Assembly (NCBI GenBank): GCA_904420065.1
Contig: CAJFTU010000052.1
Location: 48,872-112,871, forward strand
DNA: 64,000 nucleotides
Direction of reading: 5' to 3'
Source: an uncultured Emergencia sp.
GTDB lineage: Bacteria; Bacillota; Clostridia; Peptostreptococcales; Anaerovoracaceae
The position numbers and the translations under genes are program-made. The notes below the pieces were generated by a model, which ran no database searches, had not been told where the DNA came from, and saw only the letters and a list, made by a program, of their open reading frames with translations. Shown here one piece after another: positions 53,338-61,278 of the stretch (within the stretch, counting starts at the first letter, position 1; the number at the start of each line of letters is the position of its first letter).

Positions 53338-53601
53338 ATGAACAGACCAAAGATCAAGATCACTCTCGTAGACAAAAAAGGGCCCTGCGGATGCCATCGA
53401 GGTCACAAAATCGGCGACCAATTCGACTATGATACACAGCGGGGCGAACTGTGCCCCATGGCCATGCACACAGCTTTTCCCTATATCGATATTCTTCGTT
53501 ACGGCGGAACTCTGCCCCAGAGCAAATCGGGTGATTTTCGCTTCTGCTGTCCCGACGCCGACGTGATCAACGTCTTTCGGCTGGAAGTGGAAGATGAATA
53601 A
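53338..53601 (+). CDS. TIGR04076-family small protein
   Basis: An 87-residue protein with conserved Cys: PCGCHRGHKIGDQF near residue 17, LCPMAMHTAFPYI near 39 and FCCPDADVINVFRLE at the end. Cys/His spacing suggests a metal or cluster site. Proteins of this family are common in anaerobes and methanogens, function unknown. It begins 5 nt after the trmO stop and is followed by a terminator. Confidence 0.8.
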   Translation: MNRPKIKITLVDKKGPCGCHRGHKIGDQFDYDTQRGELCPMAMHTAFPYIDILRYGGTLPQSKSGDFRFCCPDADVINVFRLEVEDE

Positions 53602-53618
53602 TTGGCGCTTTCGTTCAT

Positions 53619-53647
53619 AAAAAAAGGCGAATGCCTTCAGCCTTTTT
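53619..53647 (+). terminator. Intrinsic terminator after the TIGR04076 gene
   Basis: AAAAAGGC/GCCTTTTT (53621-53628, 53640-53647), with an alternative inner AGGC-GAAT-GCCT hairpin. Confidence 0.75.
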
Positions 53648-53761
53648 CTTTTTGTTCGGCTTTGTTTCTAACGGAGATATCCATATCGAGTTTGCAAACA
53701 GCCCGTCGTAATTGAGAAACCTTGTACACAAGAATACGGGGGCGTTTTTTCTCTCTATTCT

Positions 53762-54859
53762 CTATTCGACTGTTTGTATACCTTTTGAAACAAAGTCCTG
53801 ATAGTACTGATACGCTTCCTCATAGCTCTCGCAGCCGGCTTCTCCCCGGTGATCGTCCAGATCGTAATGTTCCTCGATATACGATGTCAGATACTCGGTG
53901 TACTTTTCCGCGCCCAGATAGTTGACGTGTTTGCTGTTGTAAAAGTCCGTATCCCAGTCAATACCCAGTTCTTCGATCATCTCTTCTGTATTGAAATTGA
54001 GTACGGTATATCCTCTCTCTTCTACGGTGTCGATAACGGTATTGAACTGCCCGACCTGATCCTCCTTTACCGAAAACGGCGAAAGGACGAAGAGAACTTC
54101 CTTGTCCAGGCTGTCACAGTAATCCAGCACCTCTTCAAGAGTCTGCAGGGCTTCGTCCGCCAACGCCTCCCTTTCATCGGAATAGACCGCTTCCGCCTGT
54201 GCTGTCTGGGTCAGTGTACTCTTGCTGGTAACGTACCCCTTCGTTCTGTTCTCCTGGTTTTCAAGGAGCCACTCGCTGAGCGAAATATCCCCCTGAATCA
54301 GCCGGCTGTGGTATTTGACGATGGGAAGATAGTATTCTAAAAAGCTGTCTCCGACATCGGTTCCCTGAGCACCCTCCGTGAACTCCAACGCCTTTTTAAT
54401 GGCGTCCGTACGGTTCGAAGAAAACTTCATGCTGTCGGTCACTCGCCTGATATGAGCGTCGGTGACCATATCCTTGTCCTTAACCACACTCCGCAGTTCG
54501 ATGATATACAGTTCCGGATCCTGTGTCTTCTCTGCCTCTTCGATCAGGTTTGGAACAAAGAACAGCGGCATGCCCATGGTTGCCAGGGTAAAAGCGGTCA
54601 TCCCCGTTTCTTTGTAAGCTATCGGCGAGATAAAATACCGATTGGACGCACTGGTTCCCAGATACAACACATCTATGGTATTCTCCTTCTCGCTGTAAAA
54701 AGCATTGAAGATCTGACGGTTAGAATCCGATCCGGAAATGGAAAATACTCGGTTGAAATAAGCGAAGAGCAGAGCCGCAATGATGAAAAACACCGCAACG
54801 CGCAGAGCCGTTTTTTGTTTTTTCAATGATTGTTCTTCTCTGTTACTCAAATTCTTCAT
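53762..54859 (-). CDS. Membrane-anchored SGNH/DltD-like protein
   Basis: A 365-residue protein with a basic N-terminus, one membrane span (about residues 20-37) and a large outside domain. SGNH-type motifs are visible: LYLGTSASNRYFISP (block I, the Ser nucleophile region near residue 70), VIELRSV and the C-terminal DFYNSKHVNYLGAEKYTEYL, whose Asp/His would be the block V pair. DltD and related proteins hand acyl groups between MBOAT partners and envelope polymers. It is the last gene of an ABC importer operon: its ATG overlaps the ATPase gene by 17 nt, with GGAGG just upstream. MBOAT, carrier and ligase genes lie 3-7 kb away. Confidence 0.78.
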   Translation of the reverse strand: MKNLSNREEQSLKKQKTALRVAVFFIIAALLFAYFNRVFSISGSDSNRQIFNAFYSEKENTIDVLYLGTSASNRYFISPIAYKETGMTAFTLATMGMPLFFVPNLIEEAEKTQDPELYIIELRSVVKDKDMVTDAHIRRVTDSMKFSSNRTDAIKKALEFTEGAQGTDVGDSFLEYYLPIVKYHSRLIQGDISLSEWLLENQENRTKGYVTSKSTLTQTAQAEAVYSDEREALADEALQTLEEVLDYCDSLDKEVLFVLSPFSVKEDQVGQFNTVIDTVEERGYTVLNFNTEEMIEELGIDWDTDFYNSKHVNYLGAEKYTEYLTSYIEEHYDLDDHRGEAGCESYEEAYQYYQDFVSKGIQTVE

Positions 54860-55607
54860 TTTCCTCCCAGAGCGCGTCGTGGAACATCTTCCACATCTGT
54901 CCGTAGCCGTCGGATACCGGAGATACCGGCTTTTCTATGGTGTTTTTCGTATCGATTTTAACTTCTCCCCGCTTTGTCATGAACAGGATCCGATCTCCAA
55001 GCACAAGAGCCTCCTGTATATTGTGCGTGATGAAGATTACCGTAATCGGCTCTTTTTCCTTGATATCCAGCAGACGGTTCTGCAGCTTCGTTCTGGTCAT
55101 GGCGTCCAGGCTGGCAAAAGGCTCGTCCATGAGGATAATCTTCGGCTTCAGAGCCAATCCTTTGGCGATTGCCACCCTCTGCTTCATTCCGCCCGACAGC
55201 TGGTGCGGATAGAGATCACCTTTTCCTTCCAGACCCACCAGCTTCAGATTTTCCGAAGCGATTCTTTCCAGTTCATCTTTATCCTTAAGACCATTGACCT
55301 TCAGCGGATACTGTACGTTTTTCTTCACGGTTTTCCAGGGAAAGAGCTGGTTAAAATCCTGGAAAATCATCATCCTGTCGATTCCCGGCTCGTCCACTTT
55401 TTTCCCTTCTACGAAAATATCGCCCTGGTAATCCTCAAATCCCGCAATACATCGAATCAGTGTAGTCTTTCCACATCCGGACGGTCCCAGAATGCAGACG
55501 AACTCGCCCTGATTGACGGTGAGGGAAAGGTCCCTGAGGATGTCACGGCTGTCTGCAGCATCGTGATAATTCTTCGTCAGTCCTTTTATTTCCAGCACTG
55601 TGCTCAT
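54843..55607 (-). CDS. ABC transporter ATP-binding protein, NitT/TauT class
   Basis: A 254-residue nucleotide-binding subunit. Walker A is GPSGCGKTTLIRC (about residues 42-54), the Q-loop is FQDFNQLFPW, the signature LSGGMKQRVAIAKGL (about 142), Walker B IILMDEPFASLDA (about 161) and the switch His is in ITHNIQEA. These match SsuB/TauB/NrtD-like proteins that power import of sulfonates, nitrate, pyrimidine precursors and similar small anions. Start at ATG 55607, overlapping the permease stop by 4 nt. Confidence 0.94.
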   Translation of the reverse strand: MSTVLEIKGLTKNYHDAADSRDILRDLSLTVNQGEFVCILGPSGCGKTTLIRCIAGFEDYQGDIFVEGKKVDEPGIDRMMIFQDFNQLFPWKTVKKNVQYPLKVNGLKDKDELERIASENLKLVGLEGKGDLYPHQLSGGMKQRVAIAKGLALKPKIILMDEPFASLDAMTRTKLQNRLLDIKEKEPITVIFITHNIQEALVLGDRILFMTKRGEVKIDTKNTIEKPVSPVSDGYGQMWKMFHDALWEENEEFE

Positions 55608-56374
55608 CTTACCATCCCCCATTTCTTCACCGTGTATTTTTCAATCGTCCGGAAGACGCCGTATTCAATGACGATTCCGATAATGATGATCACAATCAGT
55701 GCAGCAAAAACACCTGCGATATCCACATTGGTTCTCTTCATAAAGATGTACCAGCCAATTCCCGCGCCGGAACCCGTCGTCCCGAAAATCATCTCAACGC
55801 TGAGCAGGCCTCTCCAGGCTCTGGCCCAACCTACCCGAAGACCGGACAGCACACTGGTAAACGCAGCCGGCAGATAAATTCCCCGAACCAGTGAAAATCC
55901 GCGCAGACCGATATTTCTTCCGCTTTCCAGAAAGATGCCGGATACCGATTTGAACCCGTCGATGAGATTTCTGGACATGGGCCAAAGGATCGAGTGAACC
56001 ACGATGAAAATGGTGGTACCCTCGCCTATGCCAAACCACATAATCGCCAGAGGCAGAAGCGCCACACCCGGCAGAAGATCGCATATAGACACGATCAGAT
56101 TGTAGATCGCATAAAAGGTTCTGCTGACCACCGCGATGCTGGAAAAGATAAACGCCAGCACGATACCGATGGCCAGTCCCTTGGCGATCAGTTCCATGGA
56201 ATAAAGCGTATAAGAGAGCAGGCTGTCGTCCTGAAATCCCTCCACAAAGCTCTTTCCGATTTCTCCCAGCGAAGGAAAAACCAGATCAGAAAAAGCCTGC
56301 GTCTGGTAGACAAACTGCCACGCAGCTAAAAAACATACGATAAATATAATCTGTGTTCTGACTTCCTTTTTCAT
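55604..56374 (-). CDS. ABC transporter permease, NitT/TauT class
   Basis: A 256-residue permease with six spans. The EAA-loop region is ESGRNIGLRGFSLVRGIYLPAAFTSVLSGLRVGWARAWRGLLSVEM (about 155-200), typical of SsuC/TauC-like subunits. It lies 24 nt downstream of the binding-protein gene and overlaps the ATPase gene by 4 nt. Confidence 0.94.
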   Translation of the reverse strand: MKKEVRTQIIFIVCFLAAWQFVYQTQAFSDLVFPSLGEIGKSFVEGFQDDSLLSYTLYSMELIAKGLAIGIVLAFIFSSIAVVSRTFYAIYNLIVSICDLLPGVALLPLAIMWFGIGEGTTIFIVVHSILWPMSRNLIDGFKSVSGIFLESGRNIGLRGFSLVRGIYLPAAFTSVLSGLRVGWARAWRGLLSVEMIFGTTGSGAGIGWYIFMKRTNVDIAGVFAALIVIIIIGIVIEYGVFRTIEKYTVKKWGMVR

Positions 56375-56398
56375 CTATTGTCTGTCCTGCCTCCCGTG

Positions 56399-57385
56399 TT
56401 AATTTCCCTTTACATTGTCAAAAGCCAGATCACTCATAGACGACGGACCTTCATTTTCCAGAAATTCGTTTTCGGCCATAAAGTCAGCCATGTCCATCAC
56501 GCCCTTTGTCTCTGCGGAGTAAACGCAGGCCGGATCGTTGAGCCACTCCAGCATCGTTTCAGCATCCACGTCCTCGGCTTCACAGAGCAGCTGAGCGGTT
56601 TCTTCCTTGTTGTTGTTGTTTATGTAGTCGATAGCTTCTGCAAAAGCTTTTACCACAGCGTCATAGAGCTCAGGATTTTCTTCCTGCAGTTCCGTAGAAG
56701 CGATGGCTACGATGAAGGAATTTCCGTCAGGCCATACCGATTCCAGGCCTTCTACCTCATAGATTCCATCTTCTTCCGCTTCTTTAAATACATAAGGTGA
56801 CGTGGTCAGATGGCATTCTACGCTTCCCGACAGCAGTGAAGTCATTCCGTCAGGATGGGCCATAGCTACGATATTGTTGTCCAGCGCGTGAGCGTCGCCC
56901 AGTTGTTCCTCCGCGGCCATGGCCAGGAAGATGTGCTGGATGCTGCCGATGTTGACCAGCGCAATCTTTTCGTCGGTTATATCTGACAGGGACTTTATGT
57001 TTTCATCGTTGGTCATAATTTTATGCGGCTGAGCCGACACGCCGGAGCAGATCTTGTAGGGAACGCCGCTGGTTATTCCTGTAATAACCGGCGCAACTCC
57101 CATTGCGCCTACATCGATATCTCCCGATATAAAACCTTCTGTAATTGCCGATCCGGAGTTGAGCACATTCCACTCTATCTCCACATCGCCTTCATAGTTT
57201 TTCTCGATAAGATTCTGCTCCTGCATAATTTCAAGAGGCGCGTAAGCCATCCCGTACTGATAGGCGATGGTCAGTGTCTGGGAATCCTGTGATTCCTCAG
57301 AGGATTCTTCACTGCCGCAGGCAGTAAATAAAGCGATCAAAGCGACGATCAAAATGAGAGCAGCTGAGATCTTGGTTTTTTTCAT
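56399..57385 (-). CDS. ABC transporter substrate-binding lipoprotein, NMT1/SsuA-like
   Basis: A 328-residue extracytoplasmic solute receptor. The lipoprotein signal MKKTKISAALILIVALIALFTAC has a lipobox FTAC (Cys 23) followed by an acidic Ser/Glu linker. The mature part starts LTIAYQYGMAYAPLEIMQEQNLIEK, and VEWN..LNSGSAITEGFISGDIDVGAMGVAPVITG (about 70-105) is the typical NMT1/TauA pattern. Start ATG 57385 has AAAAGGAG at 7-8 nt. First gene of the importer-SGNH operon, divergent from the ligase. Substrate unknown; an organic acid fed to the ligase is the inference. Confidence 0.92.
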   Translation of the reverse strand: MKKTKISAALILIVALIALFTACGSEESSEESQDSQTLTIAYQYGMAYAPLEIMQEQNLIEKNYEGDVEIEWNVLNSGSAITEGFISGDIDVGAMGVAPVITGITSGVPYKICSGVSAQPHKIMTNDENIKSLSDITDEKIALVNIGSIQHIFLAMAAEEQLGDAHALDNNIVAMAHPDGMTSLLSGSVECHLTTSPYVFKEAEEDGIYEVEGLESVWPDGNSFIVAIASTELQEENPELYDAVVKAFAEAIDYINNNNKEETAQLLCEAEDVDAETMLEWLNDPACVYSAETKGVMDMADFMAENEFLENEGPSSMSDLAFDNVKGN

Positions 57386-57709
57386 TGATGTTTCTCCTTT
57401 TACCGTTTGCATTCGTATATCTATCCCAAAAAACCCCAAAAAAATATCAGCAGGTTAATTTCAAACAGAAATGTTTCCATTCGCTGCGCCCCTCGATAAC
57501 CTCTGATACACTCTCTCTGTAATATGCTAAATATTTTCCCTTTTCCACTCTTTTGCCTGTTCTTATTTTATACTCCGGCTGTAAATATTACAACATTCTT
57601 CTGTGAAATTTACGTGTGCATGCTGAAAAAAAAATGTAAATATTATATAATCGAAATAGCCGGCGGAAAAATTCCTGTCCGCCGCCGATTATCACTTCAG
57701 GAGGTACAT
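57386..57709. other. Divergent intergenic region between the ABC importer and the ligase
   Basis: 324 nt of AT-rich DNA without a credible gene. Toward the ligase a -10-like TATAAT is at 57646-57651 without a convincing -35. A GC-rich hairpin CGGCGG/CCGCCG (57661-57666, 57679-57684) then lies about 15 nt before the Shine-Dalgarno AGGAGG. Toward the importer no clear promoter was found. Regulation of both units probably lies here. Confidence 0.5.
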
Positions 57710-59185
57710 ATGGAAGAAGCTTCATCTATAGTAGAATATATCGCCCGCCACGCCCGGACCTGTCCTGACCGCATCGCCGTAGCCGACAAGCGCGGAGCAT
57801 TGTCCTACAGTCTGTTCTGGCAAAAAATCCGCGCGCTGTCATCTGCGCTTTCCCGCCTCGGCGTGTCCCAAGGAGACTGCGTAGTCGCCGGCTGCACACA
57901 GGATACCTCTTACGCTGTCTGCGAATTTGCCATTCAGCTGCTGGGCGCCGTATTCGTTCCCACAGAAAAAAATGCCTCTGCCGACAGGATTCTCCAAATC
58001 TGCAGAGAAACAGAAGCATCCCTCTTTATCGGTAAAGAATCGCCCGACCCGTCTGTTCCGTTTTTCGATATACGGCAGACAGCGTCGCTGACCGGAGCGG
58101 ACCGGCTCCATAGCGATGAGAATATTCGATTTCCCCATAAAGAAGACGTCGCGGAAATTCTCTTTTCTACGGGAACCACAGGCAAATCCAAGGGAATTGT
58201 CCTCACCCACGGCAACGACATCGCTCTGGCGGAAAACGTTCTGTACGGTGTCGAAATGAAAAAGGACAATGTAGAATTGATTCCCATGCCGCTGAGTCAT
58301 TCTCACGGACTGCGCCGAACTTACGCCAATCTGGTCAACGGCAGTTCCGTCGTCTTCGCCGACGGCGTAACCCTGCTGAAGCAGGTGTTCGATCTGATGG
58401 ACAAATACAGAGTAACCGCTGTGGATCTGTCGCCAAGCATGCTCACCATCATCTTCAAGCTGTCAAAAGACCGGATCGGGGATTATTCGGAGCAGATCGA
58501 CTACATTCAGCTCGGTTCCGCCCCGCTTCCTGAGGAAGAGAAACTGCGGCTGCGCCGGCTCCTTCCCCGCGCCAGACTGTACAACTTCTACGGCAGCACG
58601 GAATCCGGCTGCACCTGTCTGCTGAATTTCAACACCGACGCCGATAGACCGCACTGCATCGGCAGGCCGGCAAAGAACGCCCGTTTCATCGTCGTAGACG
58701 AGGATAAGAAGCCGATCTCCTCTTCGGAGGAAAACACAGGTTTTTTGGCCAGTTCCGGTCCGATGAACATGAAGGGTTATTTCAAAGCGCCCGAACTGAC
58801 CGAATCGGTGCTGAAGGACGGCTATCTGTATACGAAAGACCTGGGCTATATCGACGAAGAGGGCCGAGTCTATATGCTGGGCAGAAAAGATGACGTCATC
58901 AACTGCGGCGGAATCAAAATCGCTCCGGAGGAAATCGAAGGCGCCGTCATGGCCGCCCCTTCTATTCTGGACTGCGCCTGCATACCGGCGCCCGATCCGC
59001 TGACCGGACAGGTTCCCAAGCTTTTCATCGTTCCCGACGATCCGCAGAACTTTGATCTGAAAGCATTCAGAAAATTCCTGAGCAGCGCTCTGGAACCGGG
59101 AAAGCAGCCAAAATACATAGAAATTATTGAAAAGATTCCTCGAACCTTCAATGGAAAAATCCAGAGAAATAAACTGAGAAGCTAA
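57710..59185 (+). CDS. ANL-superfamily acid:thiol ligase (DltA-like role proposed)
   Basis: A 491-residue adenylate-forming enzyme. The P-loop is FSTGTTGKSKGIVLTH (about residues 150-165). A5 is NFYGSTESGC (about 295), A7/A8 is YLYTKDLGYIDEEGRVYMLGRKDDVINCGGIKIAPEEIE (about 370-410), and A10 is PRTFNGKIQRNKL with the catalytic Lys at the C-terminus. Length and all motifs fit a complete enzyme activating a carboxylate to its adenylate and loading a thiol. The acceptor is plausibly the small ACP at 60866, not CoA. Start ATG 57710 has a perfect AGGAGG; the longer in-frame ORF upstream is hydrophobic noise. Class clear, substrate unknown. Confidence 0.88.
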   Translation: MEEASSIVEYIARHARTCPDRIAVADKRGALSYSLFWQKIRALSSALSRLGVSQGDCVVAGCTQDTSYAVCEFAIQLLGAVFVPTEKNASADRILQICRETEASLFIGKESPDPSVPFFDIRQTASLTGADRLHSDENIRFPHKEDVAEILFSTGTTGKSKGIVLTHGNDIALAENVLYGVEMKKDNVELIPMPLSHSHGLRRTYANLVNGSSVVFADGVTLLKQVFDLMDKYRVTAVDLSPSMLTIIFKLSKDRIGDYSEQIDYIQLGSAPLPEEEKLRLRRLLPRARLYNFYGSTESGCTCLLNFNTDADRPHCIGRPAKNARFIVVDEDKKPISSSEENTGFLASSGPMNMKGYFKAPELTESVLKDGYLYTKDLGYIDEEGRVYMLGRKDDVINCGGIKIAPEEIEGAVMAAPSILDCACIPAPDPLTGQVPKLFIVPDDPQNFDLKAFRKFLSSALEPGKQPKYIEIIEKIPRTFNGKIQRNKLRS

Positions 59186-59192
59186 GACACAT

Positions 59193-59252
59193 AAAAAGAC
59201 GCCGTCAGTCCTTTCCCCGCCCGGTGCGGCGAAGAGCCGACAGCGTCTTTTT
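59193..59252. terminator. Bidirectional terminator between ligase and MBOAT genes
   Basis: AAAAAGACGC / GCGTCTTTTT arms with a GC-rich interior. T runs occur on both strands, so it can end both the ligase (+) and the MBOAT (-) transcripts. Confidence 0.85.
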
Positions 59253-59277
59253 GTATTCCTGCACCGACAGTTCCCGA

Positions 59278-60846
59278 TCAGAAACCTCTGTAGATAAATG
59301 ACGCAGCGTCGTATCCGGGACCGTACATACCGAAAATCAACACCACCGACGTCAATATCAGGTAAGCGCCCCATCTGACCGGCAGCGGTCTGGAATCCAG
59401 CGACAGCCGAATCTGCGTGCCCCTTTCCTGCATGAAGCTGACCGCAAACCACAACGCGCATCCGGCAAAGATCACGGCGAAGTCCGCGGAAGTCAGTCCC
59501 AGGGACAAAATCTGCGACGAGAAAGGAACTTCCCCCGTTCCTTTGAATACCGACCCCAGTTCGGACACGGCGGCGGTAAATGAAACAGAAACCGGAAATA
59601 CTCTGCCGACAACAATCAGAAAAAAGGTTCTGACCGTTCGGAATACTCGCCATCCCGTTCCTTCTTCGTCGATATGCAAAGCTCCGACGATTTTTTTCAG
59701 ATACGGATCGAGAAGCAGTCCCAGCACGATGATTCCGCCGTTATACATACCGTAAGCGATGTACTTGAATTCTGCTCCGTGCCAGAGGCCGATGGTGAGG
59801 AACGTGGCCATCTGCGCGACGAGAACCGGAAACAGCTTTCCTACACGGTCGCCCAGAACGCTTCGCAGTGATTTTCCCGCTTTGCCGAAAGTTTTGGACA
59901 GCGATATCGGATAGAAGATGTAATCTCTGCACCAAAAGCTGAGAGACATATGCCACCTTCGCCAGAATTCCGAAATGCTGTCGGAAAAATAGGGCCGGCG
60001 GAAATTATGGGCCATATCTATGCCAACCATCCGAGCCGCTCCTCTGGCGATATCGATTCCGCCGGAAAAGTCGCCATAAATCTGTATGCTGTAGAACAGC
60101 AAACCGACCAATACGATCGTCCCCTGATAATCCTGATAATGATCGAACACCTGATTAACCAGGATCGCCGCCCTGTCTGCAATCACGATCTTCTTGAAAA
60201 GTCCCCAAAGGATCAGCTGGGCCCCATGGGTCAGATTGGTATAGGCAAACCGATGCCCCTGGTAAAGCTGCTCAGACAGCTGATCGTACCGGGCGATAGG
60301 CCCCTGTATGATCTGAGGAAAGAAGGAAATGAACAGGACAAAGCGTGGGAGACTCTGATCAGCCTGAATTTTTCCTCTGTACAAGTCGATGATATAGGCG
60401 GCCGTCTGAAAAGTATAGAAGGAAATTCCCAGAGGGATCAGAGCTCCGAGGTTAAAAATTCCTTCAAAGCCCAGCGCCTCAAAGAGAGCGCGGAAGTACT
60501 TGACCGCTGCCAGTATGCCGAAGTTGATCAGCAGGATGAAAAAAACCATCTTTCTCTTTTTCTTTTGTACTGCGGACTTCAGCTTCTTTTTTTCTTCACG
60601 GGAAAGTTCGCCGTGTTCGCTCAGATACTGTTTGTGCCGATGATTCTGCTCTCCGATATACCGCCCTCCGAAAAAGGTAATCACCGCCGTAAACAGTAAA
60701 AACAAAAAAGTCTTTGGGCTTGACAGCAGGTAAAAGGCCGCACTGGCCAGCAGCAGCACGACCCATCGAAATCGAATCGGCGCCGCATAGTAGGCGCAGA
60801 CAAAGACAGCCAGAAAAACAAAAAAATAAAAAGATGTAAAACTCAT
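59278..60846 (-). CDS. MBOAT-family membrane O-acyltransferase (DltB/AlgI-like)
   Basis: A 522-residue protein with about 11-12 spans. It starts MSFTSFYFFVFLAVFVCAYY and contains the MBOAT core FFPQIIQGPIARYDQL (about 180), YGDFSGGIDIARGAARMVG, SISEFWRRWHMSLSFWCRDYIFYPI (about 300) and the catalytic-His helix FLTIGLWHGAEFKYIAYGMYNG (about 355). Such enzymes move acyl groups from a carrier protein across the membrane to envelope acceptors. It begins 19 nt after the acyl carrier gene. AlgI-like and DltB-like members cannot be separated by eye. Confidence 0.92.
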   Translation of the reverse strand: MSFTSFYFFVFLAVFVCAYYAAPIRFRWVVLLLASAAFYLLSSPKTFLFLLFTAVITFFGGRYIGEQNHRHKQYLSEHGELSREEKKKLKSAVQKKKRKMVFFILLINFGILAAVKYFRALFEALGFEGIFNLGALIPLGISFYTFQTAAYIIDLYRGKIQADQSLPRFVLFISFFPQIIQGPIARYDQLSEQLYQGHRFAYTNLTHGAQLILWGLFKKIVIADRAAILVNQVFDHYQDYQGTIVLVGLLFYSIQIYGDFSGGIDIARGAARMVGIDMAHNFRRPYFSDSISEFWRRWHMSLSFWCRDYIFYPISLSKTFGKAGKSLRSVLGDRVGKLFPVLVAQMATFLTIGLWHGAEFKYIAYGMYNGGIIVLGLLLDPYLKKIVGALHIDEEGTGWRVFRTVRTFFLIVVGRVFPVSVSFTAAVSELGSVFKGTGEVPFSSQILSLGLTSADFAVIFAGCALWFAVSFMQERGTQIRLSLDSRPLPVRWGAYLILTSVVLIFGMYGPGYDAASFIYRGF

Positions 60847-60865
60847 TGCAATCGTCCGTACCTGT

Positions 60866-61093
60866 CTATTCCTGCGCGCTGCGGATCAGTTCCACCATAG
60901 CGTCCACCGAATTGAAGTTTTCCGGCAGAAGATCTTCCACAGATATCTCCACATCAAATTCGTCGTTGAACTCGCTGACAATGGATACGATATCCAGCGA
61001 TTCCAGAATATCGTCGTCGATCAGTGCAGTGCAGTTTTCAAAATCCACATCGCTGCGGATGTCCTTCAGGATTTCCATTACTCTTTCTTTCAT
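60866..61093 (-). CDS. Small acyl carrier protein (DltC-like)
   Basis: A 75-residue acidic four-helix carrier. The phosphopantetheine Ser lies in DDDILESLDIVSIVSEF (about residue 37; ESL in place of DSL), followed by FDVEISVEDLLPENFNSVDAMVELI. ATG 61093 has GGAG at about 8 nt; a GTG at 61135 would lie in the promoter. It heads the carrier-MBOAT unit behind its own promoter. A dedicated carrier next to an MBOAT is the arrangement seen in dlt operons. Confidence 0.88.
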   Translation of the reverse strand: MKERVMEILKDIRSDVDFENCTALIDDDILESLDIVSIVSEFNDEFDVEISVEDLLPENFNSVDAMVELIRSAQE

Positions 61094-61125
61094 CGTCATT
61101 CTCCAATTCTTAAAGATTCGAAAAA

Positions 61126-61154
61126 ATTCTACCACTTTTCCCAGCGGGAATCAA
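61126..61154 (-). promoter_or_regulatory. Promoter of the carrier-MBOAT unit
   Basis: Minus strand -35 TTGATT (61149-61154), 17-nt spacer, -10 TAGAAT (61126-61131), 33 nt before the carrier start codon. Confidence 0.65.
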
Positions 61155-61215
61155 GAGATTAACCGTGAAGGGAAGGTGACGAAAATGTGATCGGCCCAAG
61201 TCCTGTAAACGATAG

Positions 61216-61252
61216 AAAAAAACACCGTCCGGGAATTTTCCGTCCGGTGTTT
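61216..61252 (-). terminator. Intrinsic terminator of the P-type ATPase operon
   Basis: AAACACCG/CGGTGTTT arms (61220-61227, 61245-61252) followed on the minus strand by a run of seven T. Confidence 0.88.
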
Positions 61253-61278
61253 TGCTGTACTTACCGCGATCCTGTCTT

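Noticed and set aside
57524..57709. N-terminal extension of the ligase from the ATG at 57524
   Set aside because: The extension is Phe/Leu/Cys-rich noise crossing the promoter region, whereas ATG 57710 has a perfect AGGAGG.
53762..61093. Canonical dltABCD operon
   Set aside because: Gene order, strands and promoters differ from dlt, an importer is interposed, and the ligase does not show an obvious DltA-type P-loop environment; kept as dlt-like only.
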